Below are positions 40,822 through 51,784 of a DNA stretch of 64,000 nucleotides, piece by piece (the first letter of the stretch is position 1; the number at the start of each line of letters is the position of its first letter). The notes beneath the pieces are model-generated. The model did no database searches, was not told the DNA's origin, and saw only the letters and a program-made list of their open reading frames with translations. The translations under genes were made by a program, and so were the position numbers. Source of the DNA: Treponema sp. (GTDB taxonomy: Bacteria > Spirochaetota > Spirochaetia > Treponematales > Breznakiellaceae); NCBI GenBank assembly GCA_009784975.1, contig WQXG01000001.1, positions 1 to 64,000 on the forward strand, given 5' to 3'.

Positions 40822-41694
40822 TTAATTTTTCGCTGACTGCAGCCTGTTTGACATCATTTGCCGCCGTGTTTGAAACCCGGTCATTTCTCTTTTATCCAAT
40901 ACCGTGTCAGTAATATTAATTGACTGCGACATATAATTTTGCAATAACCATCTGAGAGAAGGATTTCTCAAAGAGAAGGTTCTAGTTTCGGTACTTGTTA
41001 TGCTTGTAGGATTTTCAAATGACCCTTCTGTTATTACGTCTAACCGTTCAATTTTTTGATAAATGGCATTCCAACCTGTTTTTAATGAAAGAGAAAAGTT
41101 GTTTGCAATAGAAATATAGGTGTAGGTTGTTCCACCATTTATCTCAGTTTGTGGGTCAAATGTCCCACCAATTCCTGTTATTGTAATATCATCATCAACA
41201 TACACATAGAAAACTTCCTCAAATGTACCTGTAGAAGAATTATTATTTATACTTCTCCCTGAAGAACCCTTATATATATATCCTCCAGAATTTTCTATAC
41301 GCAAATTAAAAAGAGTATAACCTTGTAATACTGGTGTACTCAAGATTATTTGATAATAACCATCAAGCAAATATTCAACATCTTCCTGATCAAATGCGTA
41401 CAAAACAGACGGTATCCCGACTGAATAACTGAGATTCCCGTTAGTAACCGTTCCGCTTCCGCCAATACCACCATCGTCAATAGTTAGATTGTCGCCGTTG
41501 TAATTGCTGTAGGAAACACTGTAGTCGGAATCGTTATAGGTCTGCAAATATACCTTACCAGAAAGATTCAGCGTGTCCATACCAGATGCAATGCCGTCAC
41601 CATCGCCATTGCCGTCTTCATCGCAGGCGGTAAAAGAAAGCCCGATTATTACTGCCAATGTAATAATCTCTAAAAGTTTAATTGTGTTTTTCAT
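40822..41694 (-). CDS. putative lipoprotein
   Basis: MKNTIKLLEIITLAVIIGLSFTACDEDG lipobox; SD aggaggt. Confidence 0.75.
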   Translation of the reverse strand: MKNTIKLLEIITLAVIIGLSFTACDEDGNGDGDGIASGMDTLNLSGKVYLQTYNDSDYSVSYSNYNGDNLTIDDGGIGGSGTVTNGNLSYSVGIPSVLYAFDQEDVEYLLDGYYQIILSTPVLQGYTLFNLRIENSGGYIYKGSSGRSINNNSSTGTFEEVFYVYVDDDITITGIGGTFDPQTEINGGTTYTYISIANNFSLSLKTGWNAIYQKIERLDVITEGSFENPTSITSTETRTFSLRNPSLRWLLQNYMSQSINITDTVLDKREMTGFQTRRQMMSNRLQSAKN

Positions 41695-41847
41695 TGAAAA
41701 ACCTCCTGTTTGTAATATCAATACAGACTTTAACTAGCTGTTTGACTATAATACTTAATATAACTTGCTGTACGCAGGTTGTCAACTGGTTTAATAGTCC
41801 ATTAGCATATAAATTGAACAAAAATATGGCAAAAGCAGGTAAAATGG

Positions 41848-42150
41848 ATGACTTTTCAGGAACTTTTTATTATAAATTTGAAGGATTTACGAAAATCGCG
41901 TAAAATTTCACAGGCAAAACTGGCAGAAATGTGTGAATCTTCACAGGCATATATTGCAGAAATTGAAGTAGGAAAGAAATTCCCTTCTCCCGAAATGATT
42001 GAAAGAATAGCGGCTGCATTTGAAATTGAATCCTATTATCTATTCCAAAATACTTCTTCTGTAAACAACCGGACACTAACACCAACACAAAAAAAAGAAA
42101 TAACAAATAGAATTTTTGAATACACAAAAAAAGTTATCAATGAATATTAG
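41848..42150 (+). CDS. XRE-family HTH regulator
   Basis: LRKSRKISQAKLAEMCESSQAYIAEIEVGKKFPSPEMIERIA. Confidence 0.85.
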   Translation: MTFQELFIINLKDLRKSRKISQAKLAEMCESSQAYIAEIEVGKKFPSPEMIERIAAAFEIESYYLFQNTSSVNNRTLTPTQKKEITNRIFEYTKKVINEY

Positions 42151-42180
42151 TTTCTATCTGACTACGGCAAGGTTGCCCAC

Positions 42181-42315
42181 CCACCGGTTTCAGAAATGTA
42201 TGTCCAATAACATACTTGAGGGGTGTCAGGGGCATTAAGTGTCGTGTGCGAAGCGCACGGCGCTTAATGGCCGCTGACAGGACCCCAAGTAAAATCTTTA
42301 GGCATACATTTCTGG
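42181..42315 (+). repeat. dispersed palindromic element, copy 2
   Basis: Same outer arms and layout as 10464-10599; inner stem covaries. Confidence 0.85.
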
Positions 42316-42316
42316 C

Positions 42317-43720
42317 CTACTGAATATTAATATAAAACCTTTCCAAATAAGCAATCCGTCTTCGCGCATCAGTTAAACGGCTGCTTTGGGGGAACTCGTT
42401 TGCCAAGCGGCGGTAGTATTCCAGAGAAAGAAGAATGTTTCTGCTTGGAGTGTTGGCTTCGTAGAACTGTCCGTACAGCCAATAAACTTCGTCGCTGCCG
42501 CCGGGGAAATGCGTCATGTATTGATCGAGTAATGAAATGGCGGCTGCGGTGTTTCCGTCATCAAATGTTTGTTTGGCTCTCTGCAGCAATAAGTCAGGTG
42601 AAACAGACGGTTCTTCGCGGGCAGTTTCCTGCGTCCTCTGCGCTGCTGATTCCTGGGCAGGTGTCGTCCTCTGCGCTGCCGATGATTCCTGAGCGGGAGT
42701 TGTCCTCTGCGCTGCCGATGATTCCTCTTCAGGTGTTGTTCTCTGCGCTGACGATTCCTGGGCAGGCGTTGATGATCCTCCTCTTTGGATTTCTGCTTCT
42801 TCGGCTGCGGACGGCCAGCGGGGCTGTGCTATTACTCTGCCGCGATCGTAGGGCGGATTAAACCAGCCGGTGCCGGCTGCCGGCGCTTCGCCTGCGATTA
42901 CCTGAACATAGTCATTGAGAATGTAGCCTCTTGTAAAATCTTCACGGAAGAATTTTAGTGCATAGGTTCCGGCTTCTTCTATGTTAAAAATAAAACTTAA
43001 TCCCTGAGGATCATTGCGGCGGGAATTATAGGCTATGCCGCGCCGGGAAGCCAGTTCTCCCAAAAATACCCAGCCGTTTCCGCGGAACGGGATTTCCAGT
43101 ATTTGCCCCACCGTGACGCTTACTGTTCGTGAAAAAACAACTTCATCGTTTTGCGGTTCGTGTCTGACTGCAGGTGCAGTTGGCAGGTGACGGAATTGCT
43201 GTTCTGTTTGCTGCTGTTCCTGCTCCTGAGCAGCTTGCTCCTGGATAACCGGCTCTTGCTCCCGGGCAACCGGCTCCTGAGGATGCACAGGTTGTGTTTG
43301 ACGTTCCTGCTGTTCCCGGGCAACCGGCTCCTGAGGACGTGGTTGTGTTTGACGTTCCTGCTGTTCTCTGGCAACCGGTTCCTGAGGACGCACCGGTTGT
43401 GTCTGACGTTCCTGCTCCTGAGTAACCTGCTCCTGTTGTACCGGTTGTGTCTGGGGAACCTGTTCCGGCTGTTCCTGGGGAATTGACTCCGGAAAGACCG
43501 GCTCTACAGCAATTTCTGTCAAATATTCATCTGCTTCCGCTTCTCCCAGGGGGGATACCCATTCTTCCGGTATAATTTCTTCGATTACTTCGATTGCTTC
43601 AATCTCTTCGATTTCTTTAATTATTTCTTCTTCGCTTGTTATTGGCTGTTCATTGTTTGCTGTTGCACAGGAAAAAACAAACATTGTTATAAAGGTTAAT
43701 GTTATAATCTTCTTGATCAT
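42317..43720 (-). CDS. putative lipoprotein with Q/P/E-rich tandem repeats and C-terminal TPR/YbgF-like region
   Basis: Lipobox VFSCATA; repeats RQTQPxxPQEPVAREQQE and RTTPAQESSAAQ. Confidence 0.75.
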   Translation of the reverse strand: MIKKIITLTFITMFVFSCATANNEQPITSEEEIIKEIEEIEAIEVIEEIIPEEWVSPLGEAEADEYLTEIAVEPVFPESIPQEQPEQVPQTQPVQQEQVTQEQERQTQPVRPQEPVAREQQERQTQPRPQEPVAREQQERQTQPVHPQEPVAREQEPVIQEQAAQEQEQQQTEQQFRHLPTAPAVRHEPQNDEVVFSRTVSVTVGQILEIPFRGNGWVFLGELASRRGIAYNSRRNDPQGLSFIFNIEEAGTYALKFFREDFTRGYILNDYVQVIAGEAPAAGTGWFNPPYDRGRVIAQPRWPSAAEEAEIQRGGSSTPAQESSAQRTTPEEESSAAQRTTPAQESSAAQRTTPAQESAAQRTQETAREEPSVSPDLLLQRAKQTFDDGNTAAAISLLDQYMTHFPGGSDEVYWLYGQFYEANTPSRNILLSLEYYRRLANEFPQSSRLTDARRRIAYLERFYINIQ

Positions 43721-44109
43721 GGGACACGCTCCAAAAATTTATCAATTTCGGCTTCTATTTTTTCCCGCCATTGTTCTTCGCCGGATTTTAACGGATCCTG
43801 CCAATGTTCGGCGGCATCTTCATCTGTCCAGCTTGTTCTTCTTTCCCGCTGCAGAAGCACTTGCGGAAGGAAATCCGGTTCTTCGGGTATAAACAGCTCG
43901 CCTGCCGGTATCGGCAAATTAATCATTGTTCTTTCGGGTTCCGTCTGTTCTGCTGTACTGTCTTTGCCTGTAATTGAAATTATAACAGATAATGTTAATA
44001 GCAGGGCAAAAACCGCAGTGCAGACAAGGATGAGCCGCTGCTTTTGTACAGCGGTTAATTTCTGAAGAAATTCCTGAATAGATTGTATTATTTTCCCCCA
44101 AAATCCCAT
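43717..44109 (-). CDS. hypothetical membrane-anchored protein
   Basis: Single TM; overlaps start of downstream gene. Confidence 0.6.
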   Translation of the reverse strand: MGFWGKIIQSIQEFLQKLTAVQKQRLILVCTAVFALLLTLSVIISITGKDSTAEQTEPERTMINLPIPAGELFIPEEPDFLPQVLLQRERRTSWTDEDAAEHWQDPLKSGEEQWREKIEAEIDKFLERVP

Positions 44110-44197
44110 TACTGAATATTATATCAAAAGAATCGTTTTAATGACACTATTATTGTGATTTATTGTGTGATATTGTATAGATGTTTAAGGAGGAAAA

Positions 44198-45061
44198 ATG
44201 AGCAAAAAACGGCGGTCTAAAGCTGGGGCCATAATGCTTGTTTTTGCTGCCGGGATGCTGGTTTTAATTTTTGCCTGCAGAAAATCGGTTCAGGATATAC
44301 CCCCGCAGGAAATAAATGAATCTTCATATGTAGATTTAATAACGGTTCATATTTTGGATGTTTTATCCAATTCGCAGCTGCCTGAGCATATATCAGGCAA
44401 TATTCAGGAAAATATGGCTGAAAGCCCGGATTTTATTTTTGAGCTCTTTACGATTCTTCAAAAAGATCCTTTTTTATGGAAACTTGTAGATAAAAAAAAT
44501 TCTCTTGGCAGCGGTTATGAACCCTATGATCTTGTTGATTTAAGGAGCGGTTCTTACGGGGTTGTTTCCAACCGTATGCTTCGCAGAGCCGCTTACAATT
44601 CACTGCAGGAAATGCAGGATGCTGCAAGAAGCGAAAGGTTAACATTAACGGTTTTATCGGCTTACAGATCGCATTTATATCAGGGGAGAGTTTATACTTA
44701 CAATGTAATAACGATGGGTCAAAAGGAAGCGGACAGGGAGTCTGCACGTCCCGGTTACAGTCAGCACCAGCTTGGGTTAGCCGCTGATTTTAATTCCCTG
44801 GAAAATGCTTTTGCGAAGACCCCTGAAGGTATCTGGCTTGCCAATAATGCTTCCCGCTTTGGATGGTCTCTTTCATACCCTGACGGTTATGAAGACGTAA
44901 CAGGTTATATGTGGGAAAGCTGGCATTACCGCTATGTCGGCAAGGAACTTACCGGGTTTATAGATAATTATTTTGACGGCATTCAGCAGTATGCGCTTCA
45001 GTTTATTCATAATATTGATGAACGCCTGGATAGAGAAAATCTGACTTTGGGCTGGCACTAA
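44198..45061 (+). CDS. VanY-family D-Ala-D-Ala carboxypeptidase
   Basis: SAYRSHLYQ...ARPGYSQHQLGLAADF...WESWHYRYVG. Confidence 0.9.
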   Translation: MSKKRRSKAGAIMLVFAAGMLVLIFACRKSVQDIPPQEINESSYVDLITVHILDVLSNSQLPEHISGNIQENMAESPDFIFELFTILQKDPFLWKLVDKKNSLGSGYEPYDLVDLRSGSYGVVSNRMLRRAAYNSLQEMQDAARSERLTLTVLSAYRSHLYQGRVYTYNVITMGQKEADRESARPGYSQHQLGLAADFNSLENAFAKTPEGIWLANNASRFGWSLSYPDGYEDVTGYMWESWHYRYVGKELTGFIDNYFDGIQQYALQFIHNIDERLDRENLTLGWH

Positions 45062-45062
45062 A

Positions 45063-46094
45063 CTATCTGCCGGAAGATAGAATCCCTGTTTCGAATCTGC
45101 TGCGAATATCTTCTTTTTGCCTGAATATATTATCCCAGATTACCGGAATGCTGTTTGCAAGAATTTCTTCTGTGGGAATTGAGCCATTGGGAATTCTTGG
45201 GAAATCTGCTCTTACAGAATGCATCCATCCGTTTACGATAGCGTTCTGTCCTTCTTCGCCAAGAAACCAGTTTGTTATTGCTTCTGCCGCAGAAGTATTC
45301 TTGTTTGCGCTCCATTTGTTGTTGATAATCATTATTGTAGACGGAATTACTACAACGCCGTCTGTAGGATAAATTATTTCCAGCCTGGAATTGTTCACCT
45401 GACGTATTCTAAGAATTGACTCTTCCAGGATCATTGCAACTCTGCATTCTCCCGATTCCAGTTTTGACAGGGTTTCATCGGAGCCGTAATCTATCTTTAC
45501 CCTCTGGCTGCCGAGTGCATCAAAGTATCCATGGCCGTATTTATCTCTTAGCGCGGTGACTGTTGCCATTGTTGTTCCGGAAACAAGGGGATTTCTCATT
45601 GAAATAGCGCCTCTTGCGCCGGTATTATGTGCAAAATCATAAAAAGAATTTGGGACGGTGTTTCTCGCGTTTCTTGCCGGATTGAATGCAAGTACCATGT
45701 TGCTTATTCTGACAGGATACCAGCAGCCTTCCGGATCGTAATCAAAAGCAAGGCTGGATCTTTCGCTGGAAATAAAGGGGTGCAGCATTCCTTTTTCTTT
45801 GAGTTCCAGAGAATAGGCAGGTTCCGCTACCATCAATATGTCGCAGCCAAGTCTGCCGGATGCCTGCTCTGATGCAATTCTTGCCTGAAGAACGCCTGTT
45901 CCGCCGTAGACAAATTCTATTGTGCATCCGGGAAACCGTTTTTGCAGATCGGCTTTTACGGCTTCTGTAACATACTCGTACATGGATGTGTAGATTGTTA
46001 TTTTACCCGATGGTTTTTTATCCTTGCTGCCGGAAGCAAAGGCAAGCGGGATCGCAAAAGCAAGAATTATTAAAATACATATTATTTTTTTCAT
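45063..46094 (-). CDS. ABC transporter extracellular solute-binding protein (family 1)
   Basis: Signal peptide, ITIYTSMYEYVTEAVKADLQKRFPGCTIEFVYGGTG. Confidence 0.85.
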   Translation of the reverse strand: MKKIICILIILAFAIPLAFASGSKDKKPSGKITIYTSMYEYVTEAVKADLQKRFPGCTIEFVYGGTGVLQARIASEQASGRLGCDILMVAEPAYSLELKEKGMLHPFISSERSSLAFDYDPEGCWYPVRISNMVLAFNPARNARNTVPNSFYDFAHNTGARGAISMRNPLVSGTTMATVTALRDKYGHGYFDALGSQRVKIDYGSDETLSKLESGECRVAMILEESILRIRQVNNSRLEIIYPTDGVVVIPSTIMIINNKWSANKNTSAAEAITNWFLGEEGQNAIVNGWMHSVRADFPRIPNGSIPTEEILANSIPVIWDNIFRQKEDIRSRFETGILSSGR

Positions 46095-46103
46095 GTGTTC
46101 CTC

Positions 46104-47159
46104 CTAATTTGAATCAAGCTGAATTATCATCATTTCTACACGGCGGTTTCTGTTCCTGACATCCCAGTCGCTGGTTGCAGTTCTTGTTCCGCCGAAACCC
46201 ACAACAACGATTTGATCATCGCTTACACCCCTTGATCTTAGCTCCTGTGCAACTGTGTTTGCGCGCATCATGCTAAGCGCCATTAGATCATCCGCTTCGC
46301 TGCGGTTTATGGTAAAGGGATTGGCATGTCCTTCTATCCTTACGCGGTACTCTGGATTTTCCCTAAGTTCTTTTGCGACAGAATTAAGAACGAGCTGATT
46401 TAATTCGCGGGCATCACGATCAATTCCTACATTATAACTTCCTATATCAGGTCCAAATAAAACAAACTCAATGGAAGAAATTTTTATTAGTTTGATAATT
46501 TCACTGGGAGGAAGAGTTTTTACAACTTCGATATATTCATATTTATATTCGTATTCGTATTCGGTTGTGAATCTTGTTTTTTGCGGCAGCGGGAATTTGT
46601 ACCCGGCTGTTACGGAAAATCCAAAGATATGAGGATATCCGCCGCGTACCAGCGGTTCAATATGCCATCTGGATGTAAGAGGTATTGTGACACCGAATGC
46701 GGCATCTGCCAGTACGGAACCGCGGGTTAATTTTGGATTATCGAACGGGTTGCTGTCTCCCCTGTATGCTGCAAGTAAACCCAGCCCCCCCTGAACAAAT
46801 AAATTGATTTTTCTGTCTTCGTTTCGCCCAAGCTTCAGGAAATTCCAGCGCAGATATACCTGGCCTTCCAGCGTGAGTATTTGATCGGTGCTGAAATTTA
46901 TACCCACTTTGCTGCCGACCATTAATGCCGGTGACAGCCAAAGTTTTGGATCCACGATTAATTGATATGATGTTCCTTCTACAAGGATATCACTCATTCC
47001 CGTTCCAATATCAAGCGACCAGAAATCACCTGCCGGAAAATCTGTTTGGGCGTATAGTCCGTTTATAAAAGCAAATAATAATATTAGAAGTAAAACGCCT
47101 TTAATATTGAATGTATTTTTTTTTGATAATCTCATTGTTTTTCTCACCTTAATTAACAA
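46104..47159 (-). CDS. OmpA-family outer membrane protein
   Basis: C-terminal RVRIEGHANPF...RANTVAQELRSRGVS...NRRVEMMI. Confidence 0.85.
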   Translation of the reverse strand: MLIKVRKTMRLSKKNTFNIKGVLLLILLFAFINGLYAQTDFPAGDFWSLDIGTGMSDILVEGTSYQLIVDPKLWLSPALMVGSKVGINFSTDQILTLEGQVYLRWNFLKLGRNEDRKINLFVQGGLGLLAAYRGDSNPFDNPKLTRGSVLADAAFGVTIPLTSRWHIEPLVRGGYPHIFGFSVTAGYKFPLPQKTRFTTEYEYEYKYEYIEVVKTLPPSEIIKLIKISSIEFVLFGPDIGSYNVGIDRDARELNQLVLNSVAKELRENPEYRVRIEGHANPFTINRSEADDLMALSMMRANTVAQELRSRGVSDDQIVVVGFGGTRTATSDWDVRNRNRRVEMMIIQLDSN

Positions 47160-47218
47160 AATTATATAATAACATTATAAAGGTTAAACTTGTTATTTAC
47201 AAGTGAGCAATTTGGAAC

Positions 47219-47247
47219 TTGCCTCTATAATGCATTTTTGCTACAAT
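47219..47247 (+). promoter_or_regulatory. putative promoter TTGCCT-N17-TACAAT, 6 nt before prfA ATG
   Basis: Read directly; no SD. Confidence 0.5.
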
Positions 47248-47253
47248 TAAACC

Positions 47254-48348
47254 ATGCAAAATGAACGGTTAAATTCCCTGTTAAAACGATATAACGAGTT
47301 AAATCTTTTAATTCAGGATCCGCAGCTGGTAAAGGATCAAAACCGTTATCGCGCTGTAATGAAAGAACATTCGCATCTTAGCGAAATTGCCCAGTCGCAT
47401 GAAGGTATTGAGCTGCTGGAAAAGCAGGTTAATGAGACCAAAACCCTTGTTCATGAAGAAAAAGACCCTCAAATGCGGGAACTGGCTCGTGAAGAACTCA
47501 AGGAGCTGGAAACCAGGCTCGTCTCTGAAAATGAAAAGCTCAAATTTCTGCTAATTCCAAAAGATCCCCTTGATGAAAAAAATATAATCATGGAAATAAG
47601 GGCGGGAACCGGAGGCGAAGAAGCGGCGCTTTTTGCGGCAGACCTTTACCGTATGTACTCCCGTTTTGCGGAAAACAGGGGCTGGAAATTCGAGATTATG
47701 AATTCCAATGAAACAGAACTTGGCGGCATAAAAGAAATTGTTTTTTCCATTAGCGGAAACAATGTGTACGAAAATCTCCGTTATGAGTCCGGGGTTCACA
47801 GGGTGCAAAGAGTTCCTGATACCGAAGCCTCCGGGAGGATTCACACCTCGGCTGTTACTGTCGCTGTTTTGCCGGAAGCAGACGAAACTGAACTTGATAT
47901 AAAGCAGGATGATCTTCGCATAGATGTAATGCGCGCAGGAGGTCCCGGAGGACAAAGCGTTAATACGACGGACTCTGCTGTGCGGATAACGCACCTGCCT
48001 ACGGGAGTTACTGTTCATTGTCAGGATGAAAAGAGCCAGATTAAAAATAAAGCAAAGGCTATGCGCATATTGCGGGCGCGCATTTTCGAGATGGAAGAAG
48101 CAAAAGCCGCAGCGCAGAGGGCGGAGGCAAGGAAGAGCCAGGTAGGTTCAGGAGATCGTTCGCAGAGAATAAGGACGTATAATTTTCCGCAGAACCGCCT
48201 TACGGATCATCGTATAAACCTTACTCTTTATAAACTTGAACTTATCATGCAGGGTGATACAGCCGAACTTTTTGACGCATTGAAACTTTCTGCCAAAGAA
48301 GAACTTTTGCAAAGCAGCGCAAGCACATCCGCAGATTCAGAAGATTGA
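47254..48348 (+). CDS. prfA: peptide chain release factor 1
   Basis: [23 protein letters not shown]. Confidence 0.98.
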   Translation: MQNERLNSLLKRYNELNLLIQDPQLVKDQNRYRAVMKEHSHLSEIAQSHEGIELLEKQVNETKTLVHEEKDPQMRELAREELKELETRLVSENEKLKFLLIPKDPLDEKNIIMEIRAGTGGEEAALFAADLYRMYSRFAENRGWKFEIMNSNETELGGIKEIVFSISGNNVYENLRYESGVHRVQRVPDTEASGRIHTSAVTVAVLPEADETELDIKQDDLRIDVMRAGGPGGQSVNTTDSAVRITHLPTGVTVHCQDEKSQIKNKAKAMRILRARIFEMEEAKAAAQRAEARKSQVGSGDRSQRIRTYNFPQNRLTDHRINLTLYKLELIMQGDTAELFDALKLSAKEELLQSSASTSADSED

Positions 48349-48351
48349 GCC

Positions 48352-49197
48352 ATGAATGTTCGTGAAGCAATCGCGCAAGGGAGCGCCGATTTAAAATTTG
48401 CAGACATTCAGTCTCCGGGGCTTGATGCCTCGCTTTTGCTGGCGTTTGTTTTAAAAACCAGCCGCACATCTTTAATTGCCTCAGGAACAAAAAAGGTTTC
48501 GGAAGATGACTGCGCTGCATTTTGCGAACTTATAGAAAGAAGGTGTAATGGTGAATGTGTCGCGTACCTGACAGGTAAAAAAGAATTCAGAGGTCTTGAG
48601 TTTGAGGTAAATAAATCCGTGCTTGTTCCGCGCCCGGATACGGAAACTTTGGTAGAGGCAGCATTGGAATTACTGCCCGCTGCCAGCAGCGGCGCTGTTC
48701 TTGATCTTTGTACCGGTACGGGAGCTGTTGCGGTTTCCCTAAAAAATGAAAGACCTGAGCTTGAAGTTTGGGCGGCAGATATATCAATTGAAGCTTTGGA
48801 AACTGCCAAAAGAAACGCAAAGCGGCTTGGTAAAGATGTTCGCTTCCATAACGGCGATTTGTATGCGGCGCTTCCGTCTTTGAATAACCCATTCAACATG
48901 ATTGTTTCCAACCCTCCCTATATTCCTACCCGCGAAATACAATCGCTGGCGGCAGAAGTGCAGAATGAACCGCGCATTGCTCTTGACGGAGGAGACAGCG
49001 GACTTGATATAATTGAACGTATCATAGACGGTGCGCCTGATCACCTGCTAAACGGCGGATACCTTTTGCTGGAAATTCATCCGCCCTTAGTGCAGGAAAT
49101 TAAAGTTCTGCTTGAAAAAAAAGGTTTTAAAGATATACAATTATATAAAGACCTTTCCGGTTTGCAGAGAGTGATTGGAGGCAGGTATGAAAATTAA
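48352..49197 (+). CDS. prmC: release factor glutamine methyltransferase
   Basis: VSNPPYIP motif; follows prfA. Confidence 0.96.
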   Translation: MNVREAIAQGSADLKFADIQSPGLDASLLLAFVLKTSRTSLIASGTKKVSEDDCAAFCELIERRCNGECVAYLTGKKEFRGLEFEVNKSVLVPRPDTETLVEAALELLPAASSGAVLDLCTGTGAVAVSLKNERPELEVWAADISIEALETAKRNAKRLGKDVRFHNGDLYAALPSLNNPFNMIVSNPPYIPTREIQSLAAEVQNEPRIALDGGDSGLDIIERIIDGAPDHLLNGGYLLLEIHPPLVQEIKVLLEKKGFKDIQLYKDLSGLQRVIGGRYEN

Positions 49198-50317
49198 AAT
49201 CGGTTTTTTACTGGCAATCATTATAGTAAATATGTCTTGTCATTCAAGACCCATAACCGCCTCAAATGAAATTGAAATACAGCCCCAGCCATTCACTGTT
49301 ACTCTTGTTGCCGCAGGAGATAATTTATATCACGACTCAACAATACGATCCGCGCTGGCGGGAAATGTTTATAATTTTGCTCCGGTTTATTCGGAGATAA
49401 AGAGCATTGTAGAAAATGCGGACCTTGCATTTATAAATCAGGAAACTGTGATGGCAGGAACCCGCTTTGGTTATTCGGGATATCCTTCGTTCAATACGCC
49501 TCAAGCTCTTGCTTACGGTTTGGTTGAAACGGGTTTTAATATTTTAAATTTGGCGAATAATCATGCCATGGATATGGGAGCCGCCGGGCTTTACGCTACG
49601 CTTGATTTTCTGGATACTATAGAAGAATTTACTGTAATAGGAGCCAGAAGGGAAGGGGAAAGCGCCAGGATAATTATAAAAAACAATATCACTTTTGGAT
49701 TTTTAGCCTATACGTTCAGCCTTAACGGGATTCCGCTTCCCAGGAATAATCCAAATCTTGTTTCCATGATTAACAGGGAAACAATGGCGCAGGAGATTGA
49801 AGCTCTGCGTCCGTTATGTGATTTTTTAATTGTTTCGGTTCATTGGGGCGAGGAATACCGGCTGGAACCGGACAGGGATCAAACCTCCCTTGCGCTTTTT
49901 CTTGCCGAGCAAAATGTAGATTTAATTATCGGCCATCATCCGCATGTGCTCCAGAAGGCAGAAACCATCACTTTGCCGGACGGAAGAAAAACTTTATGCT
50001 ATTATTCGCTTGGGAATTTTGTTTCGCATCAGCGGGAAAGAGAAAGAATTATCGGCGGAATGATGGTTGTTACGTTTACCAAAGATGATACAACCGGAGA
50101 ACTAAATATTTCAGATCATGGGATGCTGCCTATAGTAACTCATTTTGACCGTAATTTTAGAAATACAAAAGTATATCCGCTGTATTCATACACGGAAGAA
50201 TTACTGGAAACTCATGCTTTAAAAAGATTTGATGCAGCTCTTTCCATGGACTTTTTTAATACTGTGTTAAACAGGCTGCAAACCAAAGTGTATACGCAAA
50301 ATCCTTTTATCGATTAA
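49175..50317 (+). CDS. CapA-family metallophosphatase-like lipoprotein
   Basis: VAAGDNLYHDS; NLANNHAMDMG; VHWGEEY; GHHPHVLQ. Confidence 0.9.
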   Translation: MEAGMKIKIGFLLAIIIVNMSCHSRPITASNEIEIQPQPFTVTLVAAGDNLYHDSTIRSALAGNVYNFAPVYSEIKSIVENADLAFINQETVMAGTRFGYSGYPSFNTPQALAYGLVETGFNILNLANNHAMDMGAAGLYATLDFLDTIEEFTVIGARREGESARIIIKNNITFGFLAYTFSLNGIPLPRNNPNLVSMINRETMAQEIEALRPLCDFLIVSVHWGEEYRLEPDRDQTSLALFLAEQNVDLIIGHHPHVLQKAETITLPDGRKTLCYYSLGNFVSHQRERERIIGGMMVVTFTKDDTTGELNISDHGMLPIVTHFDRNFRNTKVYPLYSYTEELLETHALKRFDAALSMDFFNTVLNRLQTKVYTQNPFID

Positions 50318-51723
50318 GCATCCCGCAGGAATGCGATGTATCCCTTGTACGTCGTATAAAGATCTATTTTACTGATTACTTCAAACGGGGAGTGCATTGA
50401 TAAAACAGGCACGCCGCAGTCAAGAACATCCATTCCCAAATTAGCGGCATAAAGCGCGATTGTTCCGCCGCCGCCCTTGTCTACTTTACCCAATGCGCCG
50501 AACTGCCACTGGATATTATTGCGGTTTAAAATTGCCTGTACCTTTGCGCAGAATTCCGCATTGGCATCGCTTGCGCCGTATTTGCCGCCGGAGCCGGTGT
50601 AATTGCTGAGCGCAATTCCTTTTCCTATGTATGAAGAGTTTCTTTTATCAAAGACACCGGCATAGGTGGGATCGAAAGCCGCATTGACATCAGAGGAGAG
50701 CATGGAAGATCGTGAAAAACAAAGCCGCAGAGACGATTCGTTTTCGCCGCAAAGGAGAGCCAGAAAATTTTCAAAGTTACGCGAGCGGGCGCCTGTGTTT
50801 CCTGCCGATCCTGTTTCTTCCTTGTCTGATAAATAGCAAACCAAAGTTTTTGCGGGTATTGTTTTAAAAGCGATAAGCGCCTGAAGAGCAGGCCATGCGC
50901 AGCAGCGGTCGTCGTGTCCGTAAGCGCCGATCATGCTGCGGTCAAGACCTACATCGCTTGCTTTAAAAGCCGGAACAAATTCAATTTCTGCGCCGGCAAA
51001 ATCTTTTTCTGTTACGCCGTATTTTTCGTGCAGCAGGGCAAGAAGAGCAAGTTTTACTTTTTCTTTTGCGTCTTTGTCAGAATGAGGACGGGAGCCGGCA
51101 AGAATATCAAGGTCTTCTGCTTCTACAGCAGCTGATGCTTTTTTTTCCATCTGCTCTTTGGCAAGATGCGGTAAAAGGTCTGTAATGGTAAAGACAGGAT
51201 CGCCGGGCTCTTCGCCGATTCTTATCGCTGTTTTTTTGCCGTTTTCGTTTACAAATACACCGTGCATCGCAAGCGGAATTGTTGTCCACTGATATTTTTT
51301 AATGCCGCCGTAATAGTGCGTATCAAAGAGAGCGAGCTCGTTATCTTCGTATAGCGGGTTTTGTTTTAAATCCAGACGGGGAGAATCCAGATGAGCGCCG
51401 AGTATATTGCATCCTTCTGCGGCGGATTTTTTTCCAATTACGGCAGCAAGGATGGATTTGCCCCGGATATTCTGATAAACCTTCATGCCCGGTTTAAAAG
51501 TTTTTTGTTTAAGCGTGTCTATGTTTATAAAACCGTTTTTTTCCAGCAGGACGTTTATTACATCAACACATTCGCGTTCTGTTTTTCCCTTGTCCAGAAA
51601 TTGTTTATATGATGAAGCCAGATCCTCAACTTCTTTTTCTGTTTTTTTGTCGATTCCTTCCCAGCCGTTTTTTAGATTTAAAAAGAGCTTGTCAGACAGT
51701 TTTTCTTTTTTGCCTTTTGCCAT
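50314..51723 (-). CDS. M18-family aminopeptidase
   Basis: GAHLDSPRLDLK; AYGHDDRCCAWPAL; SDKEETGSAGNTGA. Confidence 0.9.
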   Translation of the reverse strand: MAKGKKEKLSDKLFLNLKNGWEGIDKKTEKEVEDLASSYKQFLDKGKTERECVDVINVLLEKNGFINIDTLKQKTFKPGMKVYQNIRGKSILAAVIGKKSAAEGCNILGAHLDSPRLDLKQNPLYEDNELALFDTHYYGGIKKYQWTTIPLAMHGVFVNENGKKTAIRIGEEPGDPVFTITDLLPHLAKEQMEKKASAAVEAEDLDILAGSRPHSDKDAKEKVKLALLALLHEKYGVTEKDFAGAEIEFVPAFKASDVGLDRSMIGAYGHDDRCCAWPALQALIAFKTIPAKTLVCYLSDKEETGSAGNTGARSRNFENFLALLCGENESSLRLCFSRSSMLSSDVNAAFDPTYAGVFDKRNSSYIGKGIALSNYTGSGGKYGASDANAEFCAKVQAILNRNNIQWQFGALGKVDKGGGGTIALYAANLGMDVLDCGVPVLSMHSPFEVISKIDLYTTYKGYIAFLRDA

Positions 51724-51784
51724 GTTATCCTCCTGTAAAATAGGTGCCTGTTACCATTTATTACTTTATGATACTATATATTCT

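Noticed and set aside
42600-43450. CRISPR-like regular repeats
   Set aside because: Repeats are in-frame coding repeats of a lipoprotein with no conserved direct repeat/unique spacer structure.
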